17,417 nucleotides of DNA, taken from assembly GCA_900769075.1 (NCBI GenBank), contig CAAGFE010000005.1:1-17417 (forward strand), read 5' to 3'. The position numbers and the translations under genes were made by a program. The number at the start of each line of letters is the position of its first letter. The first letter of the stretch is position 1. The stretch is from Clostridia bacterium. Its GTDB lineage: Bacteria > Bacillota > Clostridia > Christensenellales > Aristaeellaceae. This document shows positions 6,256-13,394 of the stretch, one piece after another. The notes beneath the pieces were generated by a model. The model worked only from the letters and a program-made list of their open reading frames with translations. It did not search any database and was not told where the DNA came from.

Positions 6256-8439
6256 TCATTTCATCGCACGCAGGGCATTGAGGATGCAGATCATCGCTAC
6301 GCCCACATCCGCAAAGACTGCCAGCCACATGTTCGCAAACCCGAACAATCCCAGCAGCATCACCAACGCCTTCACCACCAGGGCGAAAAGGATATTCTGG
6401 CGGGCGATGGTCATGGTTTTCTTCGCCATGCGGATGGCAAGGGCCAGTTTGCCCACATCGTCATCCATGAGGACGGCGTCGGCGGCTTCGATGGCGGCAT
6501 CGGCCCCCAATCCGCCCATGGCGACGCCCATGTCGGCCCGGCGCAGCACCGGCGCATCGTTGACGCCGTCGCCCACGAAGGCCACCTTGTGGCTGGGGCC
6601 CAGCAGGGTTTCCAGCGCTGCCACCTTATCCCCCGGCAGCAGGGAGGCACGGTATTCCGTCAGGCCCAGGCGGCCGCAGACATCCGCCGCGACAGCCTCG
6701 TTATCGCCGGTGAGCATCACCAGGTTGGTCACGCCCGCTTTTTTCAGCGCGCCAATGGCAGCGGCGGCATTCTCCTTCACCACGTCACTGATGACGATAT
6801 GACCCGCATACCGGCCCTCCACCGCCACATAGACGATGGTTCCCACGGCTTTTGTTTCAGCGAAGGCAATGCCGTTCTCTGCCATCAGCCGCGCGTTGCC
6901 GCACAGGACGCGCTTGGCGTCCACCAGGGCGGACAGGCCCTGACCGGCGATCTCCCGCACATCGCTGACGCGCTCCGGGTCAAGGGGATGGGCACAAGCC
7001 GCGCGGAGGCTTCGGCTGATGGGATGGGGGCTGTGCATTTCCGCGTGGGCGGCAAGGTCGAGCAGTGCTTCCGCCGTCATGCCCACGGGCGCGGTATCCG
7101 TCACGCTGAACACCCCCTTGGTGAGGGTGCCTGTCTTGTCGAAGGCCACGGTGTCGAGGGCTGCCAGGGTTTCCAGGTGGTTCGCGCCCTTGATCAGCAC
7201 ACCCTTGCGGGATGCGCCGCCGATGCCGGAGAAGAAGGTCAGCGGAACGGAGATGATCAGCGCGCAGGGGCAGGAAATGACCAGGAAGGTCAGCGCGGTA
7301 TAGATCCAATCGCGCCACTGCCCGGTGATGAAGCCGGGAATCACGGCGATCAGCAGGGCCGCGAGGCACACCGCCGGGGTATACCAGTGGCTGAAGCGGG
7401 TGATGAAGCGCTCCGTGCGGGCCTTGTTTTCACCGGATTCCGCGACCAGGTCGAGGATTTTCGCCACGGTAGATTCACCGTACGCCGCCGTGACCCGCAT
7501 GGTCATCACGCCGGTCAGGTTGATACAGCCGGACAGGACGCTGTCTCCCGCATGAACGTCCCGGGGCAGGCTTTCGCCGGTGAGGGCGGCGGTATCCACG
7601 GTGGAATTGCCCTCCAGGATCACGCCGTCCAGCGGAATTTTCTCGCCCGGACGCACCAGGATGCTCGCGCCCACCGGCACTTCCTCCGGGGATACGCGAA
7701 GGGTTTCGCCATCCCGCAGGAGATTGGCGTAATCCGGGCGGACGTCCATCAGATTGGCGATATTGCTGCGGGATTGATCCACGGCCTTGTCCTGCAGGTA
7801 TTCACCCAGCTGGTAGAGCAGCATGACCATCACGCCCTCGGCGGAATCCCCCACCGCCATGGCGCCAATGGAGGCCACGGCCATCAGGAAGTTCTCATCG
7901 AAGATCTCCCCCCGGCGGATATTGCGCAGGGCCGTCAGCAGCACATCGTAGCCCGCGATCAGGTACGCCGTGATGCAGCAGGCCGTCGCCAGCCAAGCCG
8001 CATTCGCAAAGCGGCTCAGCACCAGCAGCAGCACGGACAGCGCCGCGCGGATCAGCAGGGTGCGCCCCGCGTGTTCGGCGTGGTCGGCATGGTGCTCATG
8101 TTCATGATCATGGTGCTCATGGTCATGTTCATGATGATGCTCATGGGGATGCGCATGCTCGTGGGCATGCTGGCAGCCGCAGTGGTCATCACGGCACGCA
8201 TCATGATGGTGGTGCTTCTCCTGCCCCACATGAATGACGGTATCCGGCTCAATCTCGGCGGCTTTCGCCAGGACGGCGTCGGTGACAGCCTGGAAGGCAT
8301 CATCTGCCGCCTCCAGGGTGAGGCGCTTCTGCACGTAATTGACGCTCACCCGCGTCACGCCGGGCAGCTCGGACAAGCTGCGCTCCAGCTTGGCGGCGCA
8401 GTTGGGACAGTCGATCTCGATGGGCCAGGTCTTTTTCAC
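6256..8439 (-). CDS. cadA: Heavy-metal P1B-type ATPase, Zn2+/Cd2+/Pb2+ exporter
   Basis: A 727-residue metal-exporting P-type ATPase of the inner membrane. In order: an N-terminal HMA domain with IDCPNC (residues 9-14); a histidine-rich tail (about 70-123, 24 His plus three Cys); membrane helices; TGES in the actuator domain; the metal-binding SCPCALIISVPLTF helix; DKTGTLT with the phosphorylated Asp; the SPHPIS motif of the nucleotide-binding domain; GDGVNDAP; and a last helix pair with VVKAL and FADVG. CPC plus the late Lys and Asp is the P1B-2 signature for Zn/Cd/Pb rather than Cu. A GTG start at 8439 is chosen because AAAGGG (8453-8448) lies 8 bases upstream. TTG at 8481 is in frame but has no such site and sits inside the operator. 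It is monocistronic, with its own promoter, operator and terminator. Whether Zn or Cd is the natural substrate cannot be told. Confidence 0.93.
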   Translation of the reverse strand: MKKTWPIEIDCPNCAAKLERSLSELPGVTRVSVNYVQKRLTLEAADDAFQAVTDAVLAKAAEIEPDTVIHVGQEKHHHHDACRDDHCGCQHAHEHAHPHEHHHEHDHEHHDHEHEHHADHAEHAGRTLLIRAALSVLLLVLSRFANAAWLATACCITAYLIAGYDVLLTALRNIRRGEIFDENFLMAVASIGAMAVGDSAEGVMVMLLYQLGEYLQDKAVDQSRSNIANLMDVRPDYANLLRDGETLRVSPEEVPVGASILVRPGEKIPLDGVILEGNSTVDTAALTGESLPRDVHAGDSVLSGCINLTGVMTMRVTAAYGESTVAKILDLVAESGENKARTERFITRFSHWYTPAVCLAALLIAVIPGFITGQWRDWIYTALTFLVISCPCALIISVPLTFFSGIGGASRKGVLIKGANHLETLAALDTVAFDKTGTLTKGVFSVTDTAPVGMTAEALLDLAAHAEMHSPHPISRSLRAACAHPLDPERVSDVREIAGQGLSALVDAKRVLCGNARLMAENGIAFAETKAVGTIVYVAVEGRYAGHIVISDVVKENAAAAIGALKKAGVTNLVMLTGDNEAVAADVCGRLGLTEYRASLLPGDKVAALETLLGPSHKVAFVGDGVNDAPVLRRADMGVAMGGLGADAAIEAADAVLMDDDVGKLALAIRMAKKTMTIARQNILFALVVKALVMLLGLFGFANMWLAVFADVGVAMICILNALRAMK

Positions 8440-8466
8440 AGGACACACCCTTTCGCTCGTAACATG

Positions 8467-8486
8467 TGAACGATTGTTCAATCGTT
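8467..8486 (-). promoter_or_regulatory. ArsR/SmtB-like operator of the metal ATPase
   Basis: Two overlapping palindromes lie between the -10 box and the start codon. The first is TGAA-N6-TTCA (8467-8480), the core pattern of SmtB/CzrA-type zinc-responsive repressors. The second is the perfect 18-bp inverted repeat AACGATTGTTCAATCGTT (8469-8486), which abuts the -10 box. The expected transcription start falls inside it, so a bound repressor would block initiation. No ArsR-family gene lies in the window, so the regulator must be encoded elsewhere. Confidence 0.65.
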
Positions 8487-8515
8487 ATTATATTCTCCTG
8501 CGACCCATCTGTCAA
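8487..8515 (-). promoter_or_regulatory. Consensus SigA promoter of the metal ATPase
   Basis: On the minus strand TTGACA (8515-8510) and TATAAT (8492-8487) are both perfect and separated by exactly 17 bases. A promoter this strong is consistent with a gene held off by a repressor and induced by metal. Confidence 0.85.
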
Positions 8516-8556
8516 TAGGAAAAAGAAAAAACGGCGGACTCTTTTCGAATCCGCCG
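8516..8556 (-). terminator. Terminator of pyrR-uraA
   Basis: Read on the minus strand, CGGCGGA and TCCGCCG (8556-8550 and 8538-8532) form a 7-bp stem with an 11-base loop, followed by TTTTTTCTTTTT. It starts 14 bases after the uraA stop and ends just before the -35 box of the metal ATPase, insulating the two units. Confidence 0.85.
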
Positions 8557-8570
8557 TGGGAAAGCCTTGA

Positions 8571-9923
8571 TTACACCTTGAAGTTGACCGCCTGGTCGCC
8601 CTGCTCGTTCTTGCCGAACACATAGTCGTTGCCGGGCAGCACAGCGTTGAGGATGATACCCACCAGGGAGGCCACCGCCAGGCCGGAGAGGCTGATCTTC
8701 ACGCTGCCAATGGCGAACTTGATGGAACCGCTGATGCTGTTGACCGTATCGCAGCCCAGGGCGCTGGAGAAGTTGATGCCCAGGGCCAGGGCGATGATCA
8801 GCGCGGCAATGATGACGTTGCGGGACTTGGAGAAATCCACCTGATTTTCAACGATGTTGCGCACGCCCACCGCGGAGATCATGCCATACAGGATCAGGGA
8901 CACGCCGCCGATGGTGGCAGCGGGCATGCAGGAGATCAGCGCGGCAAACTTGGGGCAGAAGGAGAACACGATCGCCAGCACAGCCGCCATGCGAACGACC
9001 GCGGGGTTGTACACTCGGGTCAGGGCCAGTACGCCGGTGTTCTCGCCGTAGGTGGTGTTGGCAGGCGCGCCGAAGAGGGCCGCCAGCGCGGTGGCCAGGC
9101 CGTCACCCAGCAGGGAACGGTGCAGGCCGGGATCCTTGATGAAGTTCGTGCCCACGGTGGAGGAGATGGCGGACATGTCGCCGATATGCTCCATCATGGT
9201 CGCCAGGGCAATGGGCGCCATGGTCAGGATGACGGTCAGCAGGGTGGACCAATCCACATTGCCGATCAGGGAGAAGGTGGTATCCTTCCACTGGAAGGGC
9301 ACGCCCAGCCAGGCAGCTTCCTTCACGGGCGTGAAGTCCACCTGACCAAACACGGCAGCCACCAGGTAGGAGCCGACCACGCCCAGCAGGATGGGGATGA
9401 TCTTCCACATACCCTTGCCCCAGATGTTGAAAGCGACCACGATCACCAGCGCCAGGATGGCGATCCACCAGTTGGTGGCGCAGTTATTGACCGCGCTGTT
9501 GGACAGGATCAGACCGATGGCGATGATAATGGGGCCGGTGACAATCGGCGGGAAGAAGCGCATGACGCGCTCGGGACCCCACACCTTGAACAGCGCGGAC
9601 ACGATCACATAGATCACACCGGCCACTGCCACGCCCACACCGGCGTAGGGGATCCAGTTGACGGTACCGTCAGCGAACTGCTCCATGGCTGCCACTGCGA
9701 AGTAGCCGCCCAGGAACGCGAAGGAGGAGCCCAGGAACGCGGGCACCTTGCCCTTGGTGATCAGGTGGAACAGCAGCGTGCCCAGACCCGCGAACAGCAG
9801 CGTCGCGGAAACGGACAGGCCGGTCAGGGCAGGCACCAGCACGGTTGCGCCGAACATGGCGAACATATGCTGGAAGCCGAGGAGACCAAACTTGGCGGGA
9901 GAAAGCTTCTGATTCTCGCTCAT
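8571..9923 (-). CDS. uraA: Uracil permease, NCS2 family
   Basis: A 450-residue polytopic membrane protein of the nucleobase:cation symporter-2 (uracil/xanthine permease) family. It has about 14 hydrophobic segments. Visible family landmarks are FAFLGGYFAV in the early pore helix, the substrate-site helix MMEHIGD with its conserved Glu, and the signature region NTTYGENTGVLALT. The ATG at 9923 is chosen over an in-frame upstream ATG because GAAGGGAAG lies just upstream and the encoded N terminus (MSENQKLSPAKFGLLGFQHMFAMFGATVL) starts at the usual family position. It follows pyrR on the same strand with an 80-base gap and no terminator, so it should fall under the PyrR attenuator. Uracil is the expected substrate because of pyrR. 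Xanthine or another base is less likely. Confidence 0.93.
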   Translation of the reverse strand: MSENQKLSPAKFGLLGFQHMFAMFGATVLVPALTGLSVSATLLFAGLGTLLFHLITKGKVPAFLGSSFAFLGGYFAVAAMEQFADGTVNWIPYAGVGVAVAGVIYVIVSALFKVWGPERVMRFFPPIVTGPIIIAIGLILSNSAVNNCATNWWIAILALVIVVAFNIWGKGMWKIIPILLGVVGSYLVAAVFGQVDFTPVKEAAWLGVPFQWKDTTFSLIGNVDWSTLLTVILTMAPIALATMMEHIGDMSAISSTVGTNFIKDPGLHRSLLGDGLATALAALFGAPANTTYGENTGVLALTRVYNPAVVRMAAVLAIVFSFCPKFAALISCMPAATIGGVSLILYGMISAVGVRNIVENQVDFSKSRNVIIAALIIALALGINFSSALGCDTVNSISGSIKFAIGSVKISLSGLAVASLVGIILNAVLPGNDYVFGKNEQGDQAVNFKV

Positions 9924-9966
9924 TGGTAAAACTTCCCTTCTCATGTGTCGTGTAGTGAACAGGGAC

Positions 9967-9996
9967 TTGTATGAGCACCGGATTTCTCCGGGGTTC
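9967..9996 (-). other. Small hairpin in the pyrR-uraA gap
   Basis: The minus strand reads CCGGAGAAATCCGG, a 5-bp stem capped by a GAAA (GNRA) tetraloop. It has no T tract, so it is not a terminator. No second PyrR binding-loop sequence was seen in the 80-base gap, unlike the multi-attenuator pyr operon of Bacillus subtilis. Confidence 0.3.
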
Positions 9997-10003
9997 AACG
10001 TTT

Positions 10004-10567
10004 TCAGCGGCTGATCCTTCCGTCATAGAGGGCCACGCCGTCGCCGCCGTCGATTTCCTGCATCATCACGCCGATGCGTTCGGTCTGGGCCGTGGGCACG
10101 TTCTTGCCCACGAAATCGGCGCGGATGGGCAGCTCGCGGTGACCGCGGTCAATCAGCACCGCCAGGCAGATGCGGGCTGCGCGGCCCCGATCCAGGATGG
10201 CGTCCATCGCCGCACGGACGGTTCGGCCGGTGTGGAGCACGTCATCCACCAGCACGACCGTTCGGCCCGTCACATCCACAGGCAGCTCCGGCTCTTCCAC
10301 CTTGATGTTCAGCTGGGACGGATCCCGGTCATCGCGGTACATGGCAATATCCACCTCGCCCACGGGGCATTGCACATGCTCGTACTTCTCGATCATGTCA
10401 GCCAGGCGGTGGGCCAGCGGAACGCCGCGGCGGCGGATGCCCACAAACACCACATTGCTCAGCTCCAGCTGCTCCATCATTTCATGGGCCATTCGGGTCA
10501 GTGCGCGGTTCATCGCGTCGCCCGCCATCAGCTGTGCCTTGGGGATGCCAAATCCGATATTCGCCAT
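10004..10567 (-). CDS. pyrR: PyrR, pyr attenuation regulator / uracil phosphoribosyltransferase
   Basis: A 187-residue protein of the type I phosphoribosyltransferase fold. PyrR binds pyr mRNA when UMP or UTP is high, favouring a terminator in the leader, and in many species also makes UMP from uracil and PRPP. The PRPP-binding motif VVLVDDVLHTGRTVRAAMDA is clear, and VGIRRRGVPLAHRL and the early MNRALTRMAHEM are typical of PyrR. The ATG at 10567 has AGGAGG about 9 bases upstream. A longer in-frame reading to 10642 would run through the attenuator stem and is rejected. It is the first gene of a two-gene operon with uraA and is preceded by its own attenuator, so autoregulation is expected. No other pyr genes are in the window. 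Confidence 0.93.
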   Translation of the reverse strand: MANIGFGIPKAQLMAGDAMNRALTRMAHEMMEQLELSNVVFVGIRRRGVPLAHRLADMIEKYEHVQCPVGEVDIAMYRDDRDPSQLNIKVEEPELPVDVTGRTVVLVDDVLHTGRTVRAAMDAILDRGRAARICLAVLIDRGHRELPIRADFVGKNVPTAQTERIGVMMQEIDGGDGVALYDGRISR

Positions 10568-10599
10568 TTTGCTTTCCTCCTCGTTTGCAGCAGTGCGCC

Positions 10600-10638
10600 A
10601 AAAAAGCGCCTCCTGCTCAAAGCCGGGCAGGTAGGCGC
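10600..10638 (-). terminator. Attenuator terminator in the pyrR leader
   Basis: On the minus strand GCGCCTACCTGC pairs with GCAGGAGGCGC, leaving one bulged A, and the stem is followed by TTTTTT. It ends 32 bases before the pyrR start codon, inside the leader. An intrinsic terminator between promoter and first gene is the hallmark of attenuation. Confidence 0.85.
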
Positions 10639-10709
10639 ACACGCATGCCGGATAAACCGGCGGATTATTCAGGTCGGATCGCTGCGTGCCTTTCCAGCCT
10701 CTCGTGCTG
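10634..10709 (-). promoter_or_regulatory. PyrR-responsive RNA leader: binding loop and antiterminator
   Basis: The minus strand contains CAGCACGAGAGGCTGG (10709-10694), a stem-loop whose CGAGAGGCT part matches the known PyrR binding-loop consensus (ARUCCNGNGAGGYU) at its most conserved positions. Just downstream GCACGCA (within 10690-10683) can pair with TGCGTGT (10645-10639). This antiterminator overlaps the 5' arm of the terminator at 10638-10634. The expected switch is that PyrR-UMP stabilises the binding loop, which disrupts the antiterminator and lets the terminator form. Pairings were read by eye, not folded computationally. Confidence 0.75.
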
Positions 10710-10741
10710 AGTTAAAGGGGTTGCGTTGATTACCGCGGATA

Positions 10742-10770
10742 AGTATAGCACCCTTCTCCCCATTTGTAAA
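10742..10770 (-). promoter_or_regulatory. SigA promoter of pyrR-uraA
   Basis: On the minus strand TTTACA (10770-10765) and TATACT (10747-10742) are separated by 17 bases. The expected start near 10735 gives a leader of about 170 bases holding the attenuator. The imperfect palindrome CCCCATTTGTAAAGGGGG (10758-10775) covers the -35 box. Confidence 0.8.
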
Positions 10771-10803
10771 GGGGGAAAATGTCGAGAATGGCGAGTTTTC
10801 CCC
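10771..10803. repeat. Inverted repeat between the beta-helix/esterase gene and the pyrR promoter
   Basis: GGGGAAAA (10772-10779) and TTTTCCCC (10796-10803) form a perfect 8-bp inverted repeat with a 16-base spacer. It lies downstream of the beta-helix/esterase stop and just upstream of the pyrR -35 box. It could be a poor terminator for the upstream gene or a protein site. No clear U-tract terminator was found for the beta-helix/esterase gene. Confidence 0.35.
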
Positions 10804-10873
10804 ATCCAGATGCGGCAGCGAGCGGCGAATCGCCTGAAAATCCGGCGTATCCCAGCAGCGTCAGACTCCGTCC

Positions 10874-13240
10874 TCACTGAGAAAGCATCCAGTCCAGCAG
10901 CCCGAGCTGGGGGGCGAGCCATGCCTGGGCAGGCACATCCCGATGCGCTGCGCCGGGCAGGATGGTGAGCCGGGCATCCCCCTGCGCCTTTTGCAGCTTC
11001 GCAATCGCACTGGCTGAGCTGGCGGGCAGCACGGTCTTGTCCTTTTCGCCCACGATGGCCCAGACGGTTACCTTTGACAATGCCTTTTGCTTGCTGGCGG
11101 TCAGGCTGATGCTGCCGCTCATGGGCACGATGCAGGAAAACCGTTCCGGAGCCATCGCACCCAGCGCCCAGGTACCCGTGCCGCCCATGCTGTGGCCTGT
11201 CAGGATCACGCGGGACGTATCCACAGGATGCTGCTTGCTGATCTGGTCGATCAGGGCGAACACCTGCGTGGCTATGCTCTGCCAGCCCGATTTGTTCGCC
11301 GGGCACTGGGGAATGAGGACATAGGCACGCACATTCCCCAGCTTACCGTCCCGGAGGTACTGGGGAAAGCCGTCCGCCGAGGTGATCTGCGTCAGATTGC
11401 TGCCCTTGCCGCTGCCGCCGTGGAGATAGACGATCAGGGGCAGCTTTTCCTTGCCCGCACCCTGGGGAGTATAGAACCAGTAGCCCAGGGATTGAGCCGC
11501 GGCGGGATGAGCCGTCAGGGTGCCGTAAGCTCTTTTCGGGGCAGGCCTGGCGGTGCTGGCCAGCATCATGCCTGTGTCAAAGCTGGCGGCCTTCTTCCGC
11601 TGGGTGACCGGGAAGTTCATGATACTGTCCGTGATCTCCCGCCGGCAGGTGATGTCCCCCTGCTGCACAGTGAGCTGCTGCCCTACCTGCAGCGCAGGGG
11701 CGCTGACGATCACGCACTTGAAGTCCGCAGCGGGTGCGAAGGACAGTACCTCCTGCCCATCCACCAGCAATGTGACGGGTGTACCGGCGGTCTGATTCTC
11801 CTTCCATTTCAGCAACACGCTGGCCTGATTGGCCGCCAGGGTGACATGCTGCGTGTTTCGCCCATATCCGCCGGAGGCCACCAGCACGCCGCCGGTGACG
11901 CGGCATTCGCACACCATCGGGTAGTCGATGGGCACTTCCTTCATGGTGTTGCTGCTGGCGGCATAGGTCAAACCGCCGGAAATGAAGATGCTGCCGTTGG
12001 AATCAATCGCATCCCCGCCGGCAAGAACATGATGCTCGCCGTCAGAGACGATGATGTCATAATCGCGGTTCTTTTTGCCCTTGGTGCTTTCCGCCCCGGA
12101 AACAGCCTTGGAGGCGGCGTTCCAGCCGTCGTCGATGGCTGTCACGTTGGTTGTTCCGCCGAGGAGGTGAATGTGCGCGGCTTCAACACCCTCATAGCTT
12201 TCGTTGATGATCACGCTGCCGTCCAGCAGAGTGAAGGTATCATCGGCATGGATACCGTCGTCATTGCTGGCCAGCTCCAGCGAGCCGCCGTGAATCGCGA
12301 TGCTGTGGTGGGCATGGAGGGCATCATCCCGGCTGCTGATGCAGATCTGCCCCGCGCCGATGGTGATGTACTTTGCCTTGAGCCCCTTGGCGCTGGATTC
12401 ATCCTCCGCAGGGGCAGGAGCTGCCTGCGTTTCCCCCTTGCGTACCGGGGCGGAAAGCGCCTGGCGGTATTGCGGCTGACAGCCCCCGCCGGTGACGATC
12501 CGGTACATGCCGCCATGGATGGTCAGCTCACTTTCCGCCTGAATGCCGTCCTCCTGGGCGCTGATCGTCAGGCAGCTGTCCAGGCAGCAGACCCAGCCCC
12601 GTCCGCTGTCGGTATCATTGGTGGACTTCACCCCATCCTTCCCGGCGGTGATGGTGATGTTCGCCCGGTTCAGCGTCACCGAGTCCTTGCCGCGGATGGC
12701 GTCCCCCCTGCTGTCCACCGTCACTTCGGCGCAGGCAATGAGGAGGCTGTCCTTGCTGACGATGCCATCGTCATACCGGGCCGTCACCCGCAGCGAACCC
12801 GTTCCGTTGATGCACAGGTCAGCCTTGGAGAACAGCGCGCCGTCCGGCTCGTCCTCATTTTCGGCCAGGGTATAGACCGGGCTGTCCTTGAGCCAGGTTT
12901 CCGTGCCTTCGGCCAGCGTGATGACAACCTGCTTCGCCGCCTTGATATGGAGGGCCGGTCCGTCCAAAGAGGCGATGCTGATACCATCAAGCAGCAGGAA
13001 CACATCTGCGTCCTTTGCGTCAACCACCAGCTGACCGGTACAGCTGCCTGTGATGTGATATGCACCAGCCCTATCGATGATATTGATGCCGTCCCGGAGT
13101 GACAGCGCTTCGGTACATTGCTCCGGCGTGACGGCAGGGATGTCGGGAACTTCGCAGATGGTCGGCAGCGTCTGTGCGGAAGTCCGAGCGAAGAGGAACA
13201 GGGTGCAGAGCGTCAGGAGGAATCCGAGGGTGCGTTTCAT
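10874..13240 (-). CDS. Secreted beta-helix (Cthe_2159-like) protein fused to an alpha/beta-hydrolase esterase domain
   Basis: A 788-residue exported protein. Residues 1-23 are a signal peptide (basic start, LLTLCTLFLF core, cleavage near TSA-QT) with no lipobox. Residues about 40-470 resemble the Cthe_2159 carbohydrate-binding family: a parallel beta-helix with repeated acidic turns of the DDGI/GDAI type near 157, 180, 202, 231, 306, 328, 351, 371 and 410, often about 23 residues apart. These positions bind Ca2+ in the known family member, which binds acidic pectin. A Pro/Ala-rich insert lies at about 255-288. Residues about 575-788 are an alpha/beta-hydrolase of the PHB-depolymerase/feruloyl-esterase type: YLHGGSG (605-611), GHSMGG (682-687, S684), GEKD (731-734, D734) and H766. 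The ATG at 13240 has AAAGGA upstream. A role in binding and de-esterifying plant polysaccharide is inferred. The divergent two-component system probably controls it. Confidence 0.85.
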   Translation of the reverse strand: MKRTLGFLLTLCTLFLFARTSAQTLPTICEVPDIPAVTPEQCTEALSLRDGINIIDRAGAYHITGSCTGQLVVDAKDADVFLLLDGISIASLDGPALHIKAAKQVVITLAEGTETWLKDSPVYTLAENEDEPDGALFSKADLCINGTGSLRVTARYDDGIVSKDSLLIACAEVTVDSRGDAIRGKDSVTLNRANITITAGKDGVKSTNDTDSGRGWVCCLDSCLTISAQEDGIQAESELTIHGGMYRIVTGGGCQPQYRQALSAPVRKGETQAAPAPAEDESSAKGLKAKYITIGAGQICISSRDDALHAHHSIAIHGGSLELASNDDGIHADDTFTLLDGSVIINESYEGVEAAHIHLLGGTTNVTAIDDGWNAASKAVSGAESTKGKKNRDYDIIVSDGEHHVLAGGDAIDSNGSIFISGGLTYAASSNTMKEVPIDYPMVCECRVTGGVLVASGGYGRNTQHVTLAANQASVLLKWKENQTAGTPVTLLVDGQEVLSFAPAADFKCVIVSAPALQVGQQLTVQQGDITCRREITDSIMNFPVTQRKKAASFDTGMMLASTARPAPKRAYGTLTAHPAAAQSLGYWFYTPQGAGKEKLPLIVYLHGGSGKGSNLTQITSADGFPQYLRDGKLGNVRAYVLIPQCPANKSGWQSIATQVFALIDQISKQHPVDTSRVILTGHSMGGTGTWALGAMAPERFSCIVPMSGSISLTASKQKALSKVTVWAIVGEKDKTVLPASSASAIAKLQKAQGDARLTILPGAAHRDVPAQAWLAPQLGLLDWMLSQ

Positions 13241-13273
13241 GGCGGTTCGTCCTTTCATTGTGATTTCACCGCC

Positions 13274-13302
13274 ATTATCATCCATCAAGCTGAAAACAGA
13301 CT
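13274..13302 (-). promoter_or_regulatory. Activator-type promoter of the beta-helix/esterase gene
   Basis: On the minus strand the -10 box is GATAAT (13279-13274). At 17-base spacing the -35 position reads AGTCTG (13302-13297), a poor match that lies between the two TTTTCAG repeats. A weak -35 overlapped by a regulator site is typical of promoters that need an OmpR-family activator. Confidence 0.6.
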
Positions 13303-13332
13303 GAAAAATGGCTTTCAGGTTTCTTTCAGCTT
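13287..13332. promoter_or_regulatory. Shared operator of the divergent two-component system and secreted esterase
   Basis: CTGAAAA occurs at 13290-13296 and again at 13301-13307, an 11-base period. Its mirror CTTTCAG occurs at 13312-13318 and 13323-13329, again 11 bases apart. The outermost bases extend the symmetry (AAGCTGAAA at 13287, TTTCAGCTT ending at 13332), giving a 46-bp palindrome centred at 13309.5. Direct repeats at 10-11 base period are how OmpR/PhoB-family dimers bind. One repeat pair overlaps the -35 of the minus-strand promoter. The other ends 8 bases before the -35 of the plus-strand promoter. Confidence 0.75.
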
Positions 13333-13337
13333 CCCGG

Positions 13338-13366
13338 TTTACAATGCTGATGTACCATGCTATCAT
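13338..13366 (+). promoter_or_regulatory. Promoter of the two-component operon
   Basis: TTTACA (13338-13343), a 17-base spacer and TATCAT (13361-13366) form a good SigA-type promoter. It lies 29 bases before the response-regulator start and just downstream of the CTTTCAG direct repeat, so autoregulation is likely. Confidence 0.75.
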
Positions 13367-13394
13367 GGAAGCAGCAAAATACCGGGAGGACGTC

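Noticed and set aside
8074..8180. Possible tandem repeat or CRISPR-like array in the GATCATG/CTCATG-rich stretch
   Set aside because: The repetition follows codon periodicity of the His-rich tail of the ATPase. There are no spacers of constant length and no cas genes.
6226..8469. 747-residue open frame on the + strand opposite the metal ATPase
   Set aside because: It is the antisense of a full-length P1B-ATPase with all motifs intact. Its protein has a methionine/valine run that is simply the reverse of the His-rich codons, no recognisable domain and no Shine-Dalgarno site.
10568..10642. Longer pyrR reading frame starting at 10642
   Set aside because: It would translate through the attenuator terminator and lacks a ribosome-binding site. 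AGGAGG clearly serves the ATG at 10567.
11087..13102. 671-residue + strand open frame opposite the beta-helix/esterase gene
   Set aside because: The opposite strand has a signal peptide, repeats and a catalytic triad in a continuous frame with a good ribosome-binding site. The + frame has none of these.
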